Part shown: positions 24,490 through 35,515 of the stretch, in pieces
Layout: every line of letters begins with the position of its first letter
How positions within the stretch are numbered: position 1 is the stretch's first letter
NCBI GenBank assembly: GCA_023362775.1
Contig: JALMGJ010000004.1
Location: 36,844,929-36,908,928 of the forward strand
Length of the DNA: 64,000 nucleotides
Reading direction: 5' to 3'
Origin: Charina bottae
Taxonomy: Eukaryota > Chordata > Lepidosauria > Squamata > Charinaidae
Notes under the pieces: model-generated
The model's database searches: none
Seen by the model: only the letters and a program-made list of their open reading frames with translations
What the model was told of the DNA's origin: nothing
Program-made: the position numbers and the translations under genes

Positions 24490-25210
24490 AAAAGCAACTA
24501 CCTGAGACCGCTGCAGGAGGTTATAAAGAGCTTTCAGCCATCAGTATGCTGATAACACCCAGCTCTGCTACTTCCTACTTTCTCATTCCAAGGTAGCAAT
24601 CATGTTCAATGTTGCCTACTCTTCAGTGTTGCCTAATCTCAGTAATGGGCTGGAGGAGGGTAAACAAGCTAAAATAAAATGCAGACAAAATGAAGGTGCT
24701 GTTGGTAAGGAAAAAACTGGAGCCTGGGATTGAGGTGAAGTTTGTTCTGGATAGAATTGTGCTTGGCCAAAAAAATCAGGATTGCAGTTTGGGAGTGCTC
24801 CTGGACCTTTCGCAGTCACTGCATTGGTGGTTGCGATGAGGAATGTGTTTGTGCAACTACCGCTAGTGAGCCAGCTGTGACTCTTTCTGAGCCTATCAAG
24901 CAGTGATTCACATGTTTACACAACTTGTCTCAACTACAATATGCTTTACTTTGGGCTACCTTGAAAGGTGGCAGCCAGGCTGCTAACTGCGGCAAGGTAC
25001 GGGGGTTTCCTATTATGTCTCTCTTGAAGGATATTCACTGGCTACCAATAGCCTGCCATGCACAGTGCAAAAGTTTGTTGTTGACCGTTAAAGCCCTCCA
25101 TGGCTTTGGACTAATTTTTTGCAGGACATTTGCAGACCCAGGTCCTTTCAACGGAATGGCCATGGATTACCCATTTGAGTCTTTTGGGGTGCTTACAACC
25201 ACCTTTGTTT
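24490..25210 (+). pseudogene. CR1/L2-like LINE reverse transcriptase remnant
   Basis: A decayed LINE open frame. Near 24550 the translation resembles the YADDTQL region (SVC*YPAL-type remains), near 24640 the NGLEEGKQ / CRQNE stretch after the catalytic core, and at 25020-25110 LLKDIHWLPIACHAQCKSLL, matching the conserved LHWLP...F(K)xLLLTYKAL block near the end of CR1/L2 ORF2. Many stops; no 3' tail. Confidence 0.65.
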
Positions 25211-27735
25211 GAAAAAGGTTTACAGAAAGACAATACAATATTTCCCAAAACTTTACACATAAATTTGTAAAGCTGAAAAAGGAATTTTTTAATAAAGTCA
25301 TAAGCATGACATGAACATTACATGGGAAGTGCACTAGTGGTAGGTTGGAGCCAGAGATAAGATATAAACAGAGAAGGGAAGCCCAGGGAGACAAAATAAA
25401 TATAAATCAGAATAAAGTGGAGTCTTCTAAGTAAGGAAGTGAGGATTTAACAGACAAAAAACAAAACAAACCCCCCAACATTAATCTCTTGCCTTATCAT
25501 CAGCATTCCCTTAGTATACAACAGTGCTACATTTTATAATGCATGTATTTTGGAGTGTGCTCATTTTCTGTTGCTTCCAATAATTTGTTTCTCTGTCCTT
25601 CGTAATGATTTGCATTTGGAAGCAATGGTTCCTTTCAAAGAAAAGAGAGCCCCAACTCTAAAAATTATGCATTAAGAAATGTAAGAGCTCCAAAGCAAGG
25701 ACTTCTCAACCATCTCAATGTCAAACATAGCTTCATGCAGGCAAACAGACGTGTGAAAAAGCTGCCCATGAAAACAGATGACTTTGCATTAAAGAAAAGA
25801 AATAAATGTGCATATATTTATAGGTTAAATGGCTTACAAAGAAGGAAGGGCTTTTGATCTTCAACTTGTCACAGCTTAGCCTTGACAAAGTTTTCACAAG
25901 TTTCATCAACTACTTCCCAGTGTCTGAGAAGGAATATCAGGTGGAAAGGGAAATAATCTCATTATTTCTTTATAATGCATTTTTGTACTGCTCTTTTCAC
26001 GCAGGGCTTGAGGCAAGGGTACACTACGTTTTGTCTTCATGAACTGACTGCTACAACTATCCAGTGAGATGGGGCAGACGGAAAAAATACAATCAGTGCA
26101 AGGATTAGAGTGGCATTCTAGCAAATCCGACCTTCCAACACCATGTTTCTTCAATCCTAATGTCTCATTTTTTTTGACATTCTTTGGTATCTATCATCAG
26201 CACTCTCATTATAGTTCTTAAATGAACTATTTTATAGCAATTTTTATAGTATGAAATGTTTTATGCCTGGATTAATTCTGTTGATTTATGGCAAAAATGC
26301 GGATATGATTGGCTGGGTTGGAGTGGGTTTTTAAAAAAAAATAGCAGGCAGCTCTGAGAATGTAGGCAGATGAACTACAGTATATCTGGATTTTTAGATA
26401 AATCTTCCATGGCCTCTAATGCTCTGTTTCATAATCCCTGTTAAAGTGATAGAGGCATGGGAACTTCTGGCATCTGTTAGAGGCTAGCGCTACCAGAGGG
26501 CTTGCTCAAACAACATCAAGTTAGTTCTTTAGGCCAAAATGAATGTTCTGATTTTGAGGCAGAGAGAGGAAGAAAACATACACATAAAAGCTGAAACTCA
26601 GTATTTTGTTTCAACCCATTCCATCTTAATACTTTTTGTGCCTGAAATTATACAGTGCTAACCATTCACTTCTGCTAAGGTTTTGTGAAAACTGCTCATA
26701 TCCATCTCAGTATAACACTGCATCCCAAAGAGCTAGCAGCAAATGTGCAAGAATTCAGTTGCTCATAGCAGCTGCATTCTGGGATTGCAAGAAACTGTTT
26801 AATATGGATTGATACCATCATTCTATCTAGTTCCATATTTTCTCTGTCAACTGACACAGGTTCTCCAGCAATCTTTGAGAGAGAATAGGACATATACCTA
26901 GGTTTTGGTAAGGTATAACTCAGCCACAAAAGCATCTGTTAACTTGCCCACCACTGAGTGTCATGAATAGATAGAGTTCAGCTTTTCTCTACCAGAAAAG
27001 TCTCTTCTATATAATCCCATTTATACTATAGTACAGCTGATGAATATGAAATTGTACCTTTAACATTCCACTAAGAATCATTAGGAAGATGAATTTGCCC
27101 TCCAGATAATTTCTGATTTGCTGGATAGACTCTAGACATCCTAGGTGGAACATTTTCCTGGATTCAGCAAAGCAACAGTCAGTCTCCTCAAGCAGGAGGA
27201 TAACTTTCAATTATCGCTTCAGTTACATTCTCTGTAATGAATTCTGAATATGTGTTGAATATTAAGAATATTAAATGGCTTAACAAATAATTAGGATAAA
27301 GGTATTGATTTTATTATGAATTCTAAGTTTGTAAATGTTGCCTTCACTTACTTTTCCTACATTCCTTATTTCCCAAAAACCTCTTTTTTATATGTAGAGA
27401 TTTCATTGACTTAGTATGGGAATTTATTATTAAAACATTCCCAAGTCCAAGACATCAGGGTTATTGTATTAATTATTTATTGTATTTCTATACTGTTGTA
27501 ATCTATATTGACTCTCTGTTATACAGCTATACTATGAGATTCAGGATTCTGTAAATTCTGTATCTCTGGGTGCTGGCCAGGTGATTGCAAAGCACTTTCC
27601 TCTCTGTTTTTCCTAGGCTGGGATGGAGAACTTCTTGATGGACAGGTTAGAAATCCATCCAGACAAAACAGCAGATGTTAGGAGGTTCAGCCTGACTGGT
27701 AAGAGAGTATCATAAGCGGTGATAAAAATTGGAAA

Positions 27736-27792
27736 TATATATATATATATACATACATACACACATACACATACACATACACATACACAAGC
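27736..27792. repeat. (TA)n / (CATA)n microsatellite
   Basis: A run of TA followed by CATA and CACATA units; the apparent open frames here are repeat artefacts. Confidence 0.9.
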
Positions 27793-28321
27793 CAGCAAGC
27801 ATCTTTTACTGGGGAACACTTGGAACAAGGGGTCTGCCTGTAAGGATTTAAATTATCCCCTCCAAGTTTGTAACAGAGGTTTTTCTCTTTGTCACGACTT
27901 AAATATGAGATGATCTGCATGGAAAGCAGAAGTACTAAGCATCAGTCATTCCCCAAACAACATGTGCTGAAATTCAGAAAAGGCCAGAGATATCTATTAC
28001 AAAGATATGAAAATGTGCATGTGCAGGAATCACACTTGTAGGCCTACTGCAGCATTGCTGCACTACCATCATTTTGCAAAACAAAATTCTCCTTGAGTTA
28101 AATTATTTTTCCTCTCTTTTCCCCAGGTACTGCTGTACTTATGCAAACATGCCTCATTATATTTTTAAGAAGCATTTTATCTTAAGTGATATGAATGAAT
28201 CTGGGATCATTCATGCACACAAGCAAGGACATTGGGTATGCATATGTGGAAAAATCCATCACAAACCCATATTGCAAGTACGTACCCCTTTAATAATATG
28301 TACCCCTTTAATAATAAACCC

Positions 28322-28565
28322 CTGCAAAACTGAAGTACTTTGGCCACATAATCAGAAGACAGGATACCCTGGAGAAGATGTTGATGCTAGGGAAAGTGGA
28401 AGGCAAAAGGAAGAGGGGCCAACCAAGGGCAAGATGGATGGATGATATTCTGGAGGTGACGGACTCGACCGTGGGGGAGCTGGGGATGGCGACGGCCAAC
28501 AGAAAGCTCTGGTGTGGGCTGGTCCATGAAGTCACGAAGAGTCAGAAGCGACTGAACAAATAAAC
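28322..28565 (+). mobile_element. Bov-B/RTE LINE 3' end
   Basis: The translation includes YFGHIIRRQDTLEKM-type sequence, then MLGKVEGKRKRGQPRARWMD, then ANRKLWCGLVHEVTKSQKRL and a stop followed by aaacaacaaca. This is the conserved carboxyl end of the RTE/Bov-B LINE protein. Heavily 5' truncated and otherwise open, so fairly young. Confidence 0.85.
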
Positions 28566-30359
28566 AACAACAACCCCTTTAATACGGAACAACTACAAAC
28601 CTACTATGAACCAGCTAAAGAACATGCATGTTTGACTTAAATGAATTAACATATGTGCTACAAGAATGGGAAGAAGAAACAGGAGAGATGCAAGAAAGAG
28701 TGGGAAACCGGGAGAGGTATTTAGGTATTTCCACATCACCATTTCCCCTCCCCGGTCCCTAAAAAGATGTGTAAAGCAAAGCCAATGTTGTCTTCATTGC
28801 TCCAGACCTCAGTACTCCGAGTACAGTTTTCCTTCACAGATTTGCCATTTCAATGCAAACGGTTACTATTTAGGGGGCAGAGGGAAGATGCAAATTCATC
28901 ACACCACTACCCCTATGTTGTATTTAAAAGATCTGGAACAGCAAACCCCTATGGGAAGAGGCTGGCTTGAGCCCAGGAGCCAGGGCGGGCAAGTTCCGAT
29001 CAGTAGAAAAAATGGTCCATTTGAAACTCTGAAAAACTTTAGCATTCTAAATAGAAAGATTGTTTTTTGCATTATTCTAAATCCACTACAGTTGAACTGG
29101 AAAAACTGGCTCACTTGCTGAACACAGACAGCGAGATGAGATCACACAGGTGTGGATCTATGTCTGGACTGGCACCAAGGCACTGGGTGAAAGTCTTAAC
29201 CATGCTGGGGTTTGCATAATGGTTAAGGCTAGTGGGGGGAGCCTGCACCCCATGCATGCACGCAGCGTTTCTTTATCTAGTGCATAAAGTTAAGAAACAT
29301 TAAATCTGCACTGGCCAAAAAGAGTTTAGTCCAAATGTGAAAATGACCTGGCAGAGTAGTTTTCCTCTGAATATATACATAGAGATAGCATATAGAGACA
29401 GAGAAACAGATATATCAGTTAAGTGGTAGGAAGTCTGCTCCCCTCAATGATAATTAATGTTTAAATATTTTCTCAAACTGATACATTTTTGGATGGGCAA
29501 TGAAGGCATATTTGTCCTCAGCAGTGGTTTAGAGAAAAAGCTTGTATCAAAATATCTTTGTTGATGAAAATAAAACACTCTAGAAATCAACAAGAGGTAT
29601 GTGTGGCCATGTAGCATATTGCCCATGGTTTCTTTATTTTGTATGTGTGCATAGTTTAAGTAAAGCTTTACACTTCTGGGCTCCCAAGTGCCCTATTGTA
29701 CTCGCTTCCCAGGCTTATCTTTCTGTTATTTGAACTAGATTGTCACACCCATTCTAGATACTGAGCCACTACATTCATAATAAAAAAGGAGTGCTCAAAT
29801 ACATAAAAGATCAAAAGAAGGAGAGGAAGGGGGGGCACGATGGCACGGATTCTCATCTGCAACTCTGGGTCCTACTAGTTGGTGTGTTTATAAAATTTCA
29901 TATGATCGATGTCACTTGGCTTTCATGAATGTCAGGATTAAGTGGTGCCTCCTGTACCACTATGAAGAGAGGGAGAAAAGAGGCTCTCCTAGTGATCCAA
30001 TGGGTCTACCTGAAAAGGGCTGTGATCTGCCTACTGAATCTTCTCTCACTAGTCTTCATGAGATTGAAATAGGTGGATATAAAAATAAAACAGAAAGATA
30101 CTGATAATGAAATGATATAATGGCATGTAACATAAAATATATTATATAATATACTCCTGTAATACAGCCTTGCCTAATTTTGTGCCCTCTAGATTCGTAT
30201 AACTCCAAAGGCCATTTTTGGCATCCAATCCAGCAATGAAGACAATTGTAGTTCATCCCATCTTGGAGAACAGCAGATTGTGGAAGGCAAGTCTCAGACA
30301 TAGTAAATTTGTCCCTGGAATACCTTCAGACAGAGCAACTTTTGACAGAACACTTTGTA

Positions 30360-30420
30360 GAGTCCCCCCTTCAGGGGAGATGGTCGATGATAGAAATTGG
30401 GAAAATAAATAAATAAATAG
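30360..30420 (+). repeat. LINE 3' tail with (AAAT)n
   Basis: cttcaggggagatggtcgat, then atagaaattgggaaaataaataaata: the same 3' end type as 58380 and 63735. Confidence 0.6.
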
Positions 30421-31925
30421 TTCTTAAATCGTAATGAGGGAAACACTCCTTTACGCTGCTGACAATACTCTAGAACAAACTGTACCACAACTCTTCTGAG
30501 CAGAGTTTACAGCACGATTGAGAAATGGAATTCTTATCAGAATTACTTTGACATCACTAATACGGCTACAATCTATGCCTTTTACTTAACACAAGAATAG
30601 CAACAGAAGGTTTGGCTCATGTAAGAAAAGCATACAGTGTGGTTTATCTCCACACCAGTATTTCCCTGGTTTTCAGGAGAGAGTCAAGTTATGAGCTTCT
30701 AGGAAAGATATTTATCTTCTGATGTTCCTGGGAAATTCAGAATGGGCATCCAGTGCAGAAATCTCTCATCAAAAATATTATTAAACTTATGAGAGTTTGC
30801 TACTCCAACCTATTTCTAAGAAATAGAAAAAAATAAACTTTTTTTTCCAAAATCAAGTGTCTTTTAAAAAAATTAAGCCATCTTTTATTGGCTGTAAAGT
30901 TTGGTGTCTAGCATTCAAATGAATGAATAACAATATTAATTGCTAAAAAACTAAACCCCAAAAGAAGGAAGGATCATTCACAGATTTATTCCTGTTAAAA
31001 TAAGAGAATTATCTGAACTAAAAGTTGTGAATTATTAGACTTGTTGATCACAAATTGGATACAACAGTGCCTTTACTTATGAAAGCAACGAGGGCTTTCA
31101 AATGTATTAGTTTGCTTTTTAAAACTTCCATTAAAGAATTACACTCATTTGTCCATCTTAGATAGCTTGTGATTACAGTTCAAGTCCATTTTGTTCAAAT
31201 TCAGTTTTCAGATTGAAGAAAGAGTAAAAAAAAAAAGTTAGGCTGTTGAGAAAGGAAACAGAAGTACCTCTACCACTTTTAATTCTGCCTTCCTTCACTG
31301 CCAGCATAGATTCCCTAACAAAACAGCCCCAAAGAAAGGCCGCTGTCAAAAAAAATTCTTCCTTTACATGTTTTCCAATGATGCAAAAATGTAAGTCGGT
31401 AGTATAGCAATGTATTATTCTATGTAATACCACTATGCAGTTTATGTCATAGAACAGACTATGTGCTGGATAATATGCCAATTAAAGGATATCTTCCTTC
31501 TGCTGGAGCTTGTAAAATTTAGGCAGCATCTACTATTGATACCTATCAATGTAAGTTTACTTTTTTTTTTAAAATGTATCAATTCAAAGTTATATTCGTA
31601 TAACATATGTAATGTGATTTGCAAAGTTTATGTATTCATAAACAGTGGCTGGGGTCCAAATAATTATTTCTGGCTGCTCATTCAGTAGATATTTTCTACT
31701 CACCCTATCACACTAATAGTTTTTGAACCATCCAAAAAGATAGTTTTTCATGTTTGTGAAAAAGCTAGTTGACAATCCTGCTTGAGTCTTGGAGCGGGCT
31801 GTTTGTACTTCGGCCAGGCCATTTAGAAGGTGTATTCCTATTTACCTTTGACATATATTAAGATACATATTCACAGTCATTGAAACAATAGTGTAGGTAA
31901 ATATTACCAAATGAGAGATACGTAC

Positions 31926-32002
31926 CGTGTAGCAAGTTTATGGCAAATTACACCAGTATCCGTTATGACTTCACTTAGCCTCAATTCTAGATGGACCTTT
32001 CC
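31926..32002 (-). CDS. RASA3: RASA3 coding exon, C2A-C2B junction
   Basis: This exon is 77 bp, with acceptor atttcag and donor gtacgt. It starts in phase 0 directly after the VQ that ends exon 48754-48848 and reads [15 protein letters not shown] then [11 protein letters not shown], ending two bases into the arginine codon. This segment closes C2A and leads into the first strand of C2B. Phase continuity with both neighbours (0 in, 2 out) and the splice sites make it secure. The intron before it (32003-48753, 16.8 kb) holds the nested SINE/hAT/Penelope structure and the Tc1 element. Confidence 0.96.
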
Positions 32003-32283
32003 CTGAAATGTAGAATTGCAAAAATTATTGTTAAAAAATTATTAAAATATTGAGGTTATTTATGGATAATGTAAAATCCCATGTCTCGTAATTCAGCTTC
32101 AATCAACCTATCAAATAAATAATGGAAGGAAGGAAATCAACAACAGATAAGGTTTCAAGACAAATAACCAGGCTACTTTGTTGGCTCAGTAGTTTAAACA
32201 AAGAACACAATTGTCTACTCCTCTAAATTGCCTGCAAATTAAGAATAAATAGCAGTCATGTTGATGACCAGGAAAAATCCGTA

Positions 32284-32305
32284 AGAGAGCCAGTTTGGTC
32301 TAGTG
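32284..32305 (+). mobile_element. SINE, left piece (split by hAT)
   Basis: agagccagtttggtctagtg is the head of the tRNA-derived SINE whose body resumes at 36644. An 11-bp direct repeat (AAAAATCCGTA at 32273-32283, AAAAATCCATA at 36855-36865) brackets the whole structure and is the SINE's own target duplication. Confidence 0.85.
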
Positions 32306-32429
32306 CAGTGGTCGGCAAACTCATTAGTCAGCAGAGCCAAATATCAACAGTACAACGATTGAAATTTCTTTTGAGAGCCAAATTTTTTAAACTTAAACTA
32401 TATAGGTAGGTACATTGTTATTAACTTAA

Positions 32430-32650
32430 TTAGGGTACTCCTAAGCTGGCCTTTGCTAAAAACGTCCTCAATCTGATTGAGGTACGTTTGCTGAGGTCGA
32501 CCCCTTCCAACTCTCCCATCCACACTCGTCTTGTATACTTGTTTCGTTTATCTCCTTTCGTTCATCCTCTCTATATGTCCAAACCATCTCAACATACCTT
32601 TCTCAATCCTCAACACTACATCTTCTTTCACTCCACAACGCTCCCTAAAA
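32430..32650 (-). repeat. LINE reverse-transcriptase-end fragment inside hAT
   Basis: On the minus strand this encodes pieces such as YKTSVDGRVGRGRPQQTYL, preceded by a segment complementary to catgtccaaaccatctcaa, the DNA for the LRWFGH motif. That pair is the conserved end of RTE/Jockey-type LINE proteins. It lies between the transposase stop and the hAT end, so it may have been carried by the hAT. Confidence 0.5.
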
Positions 32651-32806
32651 TTAACTTAATACACTTTACTTAAAGTTTTAAGTCTTAGTTAAACTATAGG
32701 TGCGTTGAATAAAACTTGATATCATACTTAATAACGATATTATTTATTGATAAAATTAAATTGTAAGGTATCCATAAAATTAAATCATGACAATGACTGA
32801 CGAACA

Positions 32807-35384
32807 CTAATGTGAACAATGGCCTTGCATCTCCTTGGAAAGTTTGGGTAAGTCAGTCTGTAGCTTGAATCATGTCAACTGGATTTCTATTTTCTCAGTG
32901 GAAACGTTTCGCTCCTTATCCAAGGAGCTTCTTCAGTCTGAGCAAAGTTAGTAAGGGAATCCTAAATATGTTTCTAGGTAGCTGTGTGACCTTACACCTG
33001 GGGCTAGGTCATGGTTATATTGAGGTGTTATTTTAAGTCCTTTTATCATCTAAAGGAGGATCGTTAAGATCACCATGCTGCTGCTGAGCTTGTGAAATGG
33101 TCTTAATCTTCCTAGGCACAGAAGACAAAGCAGGGAGGAAGATGGGGGAAAGATTGTGCCTGAGGCCCCCACCAGCACAATCTTTCCCCCATCTTCCTCC
33201 CTGCTTTGTCTTCTGCGCCTAGGAAGATTAAGACCATTTCACAAGCTCAACAGCAGCATGGTGATCTTAACGATCCTCCTTTAGATGATAAAAGGACTTA
33301 AAATAACATCTCAATATAACCATGACCTAGCCCCAGGTGTAAGGTCACACAGCTACCTAGAAACATATTTAGGATTCCCTTACTAACTTTGCTCAGACTG
33401 AAGAAGCTCCTTGGATAAGGAGCGAAACGTTTCCACTGAGAAAATAGAAATCCAGTTGACATGATTCAAGCTACAATTTCACCTGGATGACTGAGAACCT
33501 TCATAGACATTTTGGGTAAGTCAGGTTTGTATGTTGTTGTTTTTAATTTTAGGCACGATTCCAGGTTCTCATCAATAAGACGACTTCTCAATTTACTCTT
33601 GACCTGCTTGAAAATGATTGTTCGCATGAATATGTAGACCCGAATAAGGAAAGAACAGCAAATGCTAGTTTTTTCAGCTGATTATATGAGTCAGGAATAC
33701 TATTCCAGGTGTTAAAAATCAACATATCTTCCTTCTCCAGGTCTTTCAAAGCAGACCACTTGTGCTGTGAACTAAGTTCACATTTGTTTTTCTCCAATAT
33801 TTCTATATCAGCACAAAGACGTTCAAATTTCGAGCTCCACAGTTCTTTGTTTTTTAAATCCAGCAATTGCATTTCAAAGTTGCCAATGTCAATATTAAAG
33901 GGAGAAAAATTTAATTCTGTTACAGTAGCATTAAGAGGTTTTTTAACAAAGGCTAACGTCACTTTGCTGTTTCTGAATTCCTGAAACCTGTTGAGAAAAG
34001 CTTCCCTCATATTTAAAAGTGTTGTTTTGAAATAGCAAATGTCAATATCAGAATTATTTTCTTGGTGATGTTTCAACAGGTTTGGAAAGTGAATCAAAGT
34101 TTCTCTTACAAAATCTTGAGCAAAAAGAGATAATTTGTTTTCGAATGAAATAACTTCTTCTAACATCGAAAGTAGTTTACGATTAAGCTGATTTAGATGA
34201 GACGTAACGTCTACCATGAAATAAAATTTTTGGATCCACTGATCGTTCGTTAGTTCTGGATAGTGAACACCCTTCTCAAGGAGAAATGCTTTAATTTCTG
34301 TTAATAAGGAAGCGAAACGTTTCAAAACGTTTCCTCTTGATAACCAACGTACCTTGTTATGCAGCAGAAGATCTGCGTACTCACTCTCCATTTCAACTAA
34401 AAATTCTTTAAATTGGCGATGATTAAGAGCTTTAGCTATAATGGAGTTGATAATCTTAATCACCAATTCCATAACTTTGCAAATTTCTTCTGGAAATGTC
34501 TGCGCACAAAGCGCTTCTTGATGAATGATGCAATGGTAAGTAAGTATCTCGTGATTAATTTTTTCTTTCAAAATAGCAACAAACCCGTTTCTTACGCCCG
34601 TCATACTTTTCGCCCTGTCTGTTGAAATTGAGACAATTTTATCGAGTGGAATATGATGTTTTTCAATGCACTCAATTACAGCATTTGCTATATCCTCTCC
34701 ACGTGTTTGACCTTCGAGTGGCAATAAACCTAAAAGTTCTTCTTTAGGACCTGTAGATGAAATAAATCGTACAAAAAGTGAAACTTGCGCTGTATCATTT
34801 ATGTCACAAGACTCGTCAACTGCTATTGATAAAGCTGAAACCAATTTAAGATCTTCGACTTGCTGGTTGGTTATATCCGAAGACATTTTGACTGTTCTAT
34901 CTTTCACTGTTTTAGCAGACAATGGTAACTCTTTAATTTTTTTTAGAATATCTGCTTTGTTCTTAAAATCCCGAAATAGCTCTTCGGATGCATTTATAAA
35001 ACAACTTTTTATGTATTTGCTGTCTGTATATGGTTTTCCTCTCTTAGCAATCTCTTGACTAACCACAAAACTTGCAATATTAACATTGTTGGAAGATTGC
35101 ATCCAGTAATTAAATACAGAACTTGATTTTTCTTGACTCTTCTGAAGTTCCTCAACTGCTTTCTTCCTTGCATCACCGACAGGATATTTAGTACTAAATG
35201 ACACGTGTTTAGTTGTAAAGTGTCTCTCCAAATTTGATTTCTTGCTATGCGCCAATTTTTCCTGACAAATAAGACAGGTCGGAAGGCCATTTAAGTTTTG
35301 AATAAACGTGAAAGTCTCGGTCCATTCAACTTTATATTCACGGTTTTCATCTTCCGTTTTTCTTTGCTTCTTCTTTGTAGCCAT
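32807..35384 (-). pseudogene. hAT transposase, frameshifted and split by a Penelope insertion
   Basis: The start is ATG at 35384 (MATKKKQRKTEDENREYK); the upstream in-frame ATG at 35441 is less likely. A BED-type zinc finger reads CLICQEKLAHSKKSNLERHF, then TKH (residues about 30-55). The RNase-H-like catalytic region has ALSIAVDESCDIND (first Asp), KIVSISTDRAKSMTG (second Asp) and the YHCIIHQEALC and NKVRWLSRG motifs. The hAT dimerisation end reads SLFGSTYSCEQSFS. The family resembles host genes such as GTF2IRD2 and ZBED5. The frame is lost near 33625; in the shifted frame the expected end continues (SRLIDENLESCL, TYKPDLPK), is interrupted by the 654-bp insertion, and resumes LSKEMQGH before TAG at 32807. 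About 95% of the reading frame is intact. Confidence 0.92.
32843..33524. mobile_element. Penelope-like element copy folded as a hairpin, 654 bp
   Basis: The insertion 32857-33510 is flanked by a perfect 14-bp duplication TTTGGGTAAGTCAG (32843-32856 and 33511-33524). Arm 1 (32857-33159) and arm 2 (33175-33475) are inverted copies with only a handful of differences over 300 bp, separated by 15 bp; arm 2 continues to the family's 3' terminus (ending ccttcatagacat). Each arm contains the end of the GIY-YIG protein's reading frame and a hammerhead-like motif (33398-33433 on plus; 32901-32936 on minus). It is the same family as 59747-60615 and 61408-61584. Confidence 0.9.
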
Positions 35385-35515
35385 GTCAAACAGGGCACCT
35401 AAAAAATGTTTCATTTTATTATAATAAAGCCACCAACACAAAATAATTACAATTCTTAAATTGTTGACAAAAATACCTGTAGGATTTGCAGCTGGTTGGA
35501 AAAATACAGGTAACT

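Larger units (their letters stand above)
11256..31925 (-). other. RASA3 intron, 20.7 kb
   Basis: The largest complete intron in the window. Contents are an L1-like patch (11395-12606), a complete Gypsy element (14832-20429), a Bov-B end (20452-20625), a MITE (24244-24379), a CR1/L2 remnant (24490-25210), a (TA)n/(CATA)n microsatellite (27736-27792), a Bov-B end (28322-28565) and a LINE tail (30360-30420). The stretches 12607-14826, 20630-24235, 25215-27730, 28570-30360 and 30425-31920 show no recognisable family or gene. Confidence 0.7.

Noticed and set aside
27613..27920. Several short frames around 27.7 kb
   Set aside because: They run through a (TA)n/(CATA)n microsatellite and encode only dipeptide repeats.
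32857..33510. CRISPR-like or phage-type inverted repeat
   Set aside because: Eukaryotic intron context, protein-end sequence in the arms and a 14-bp duplication identify a Penelope-like insertion.
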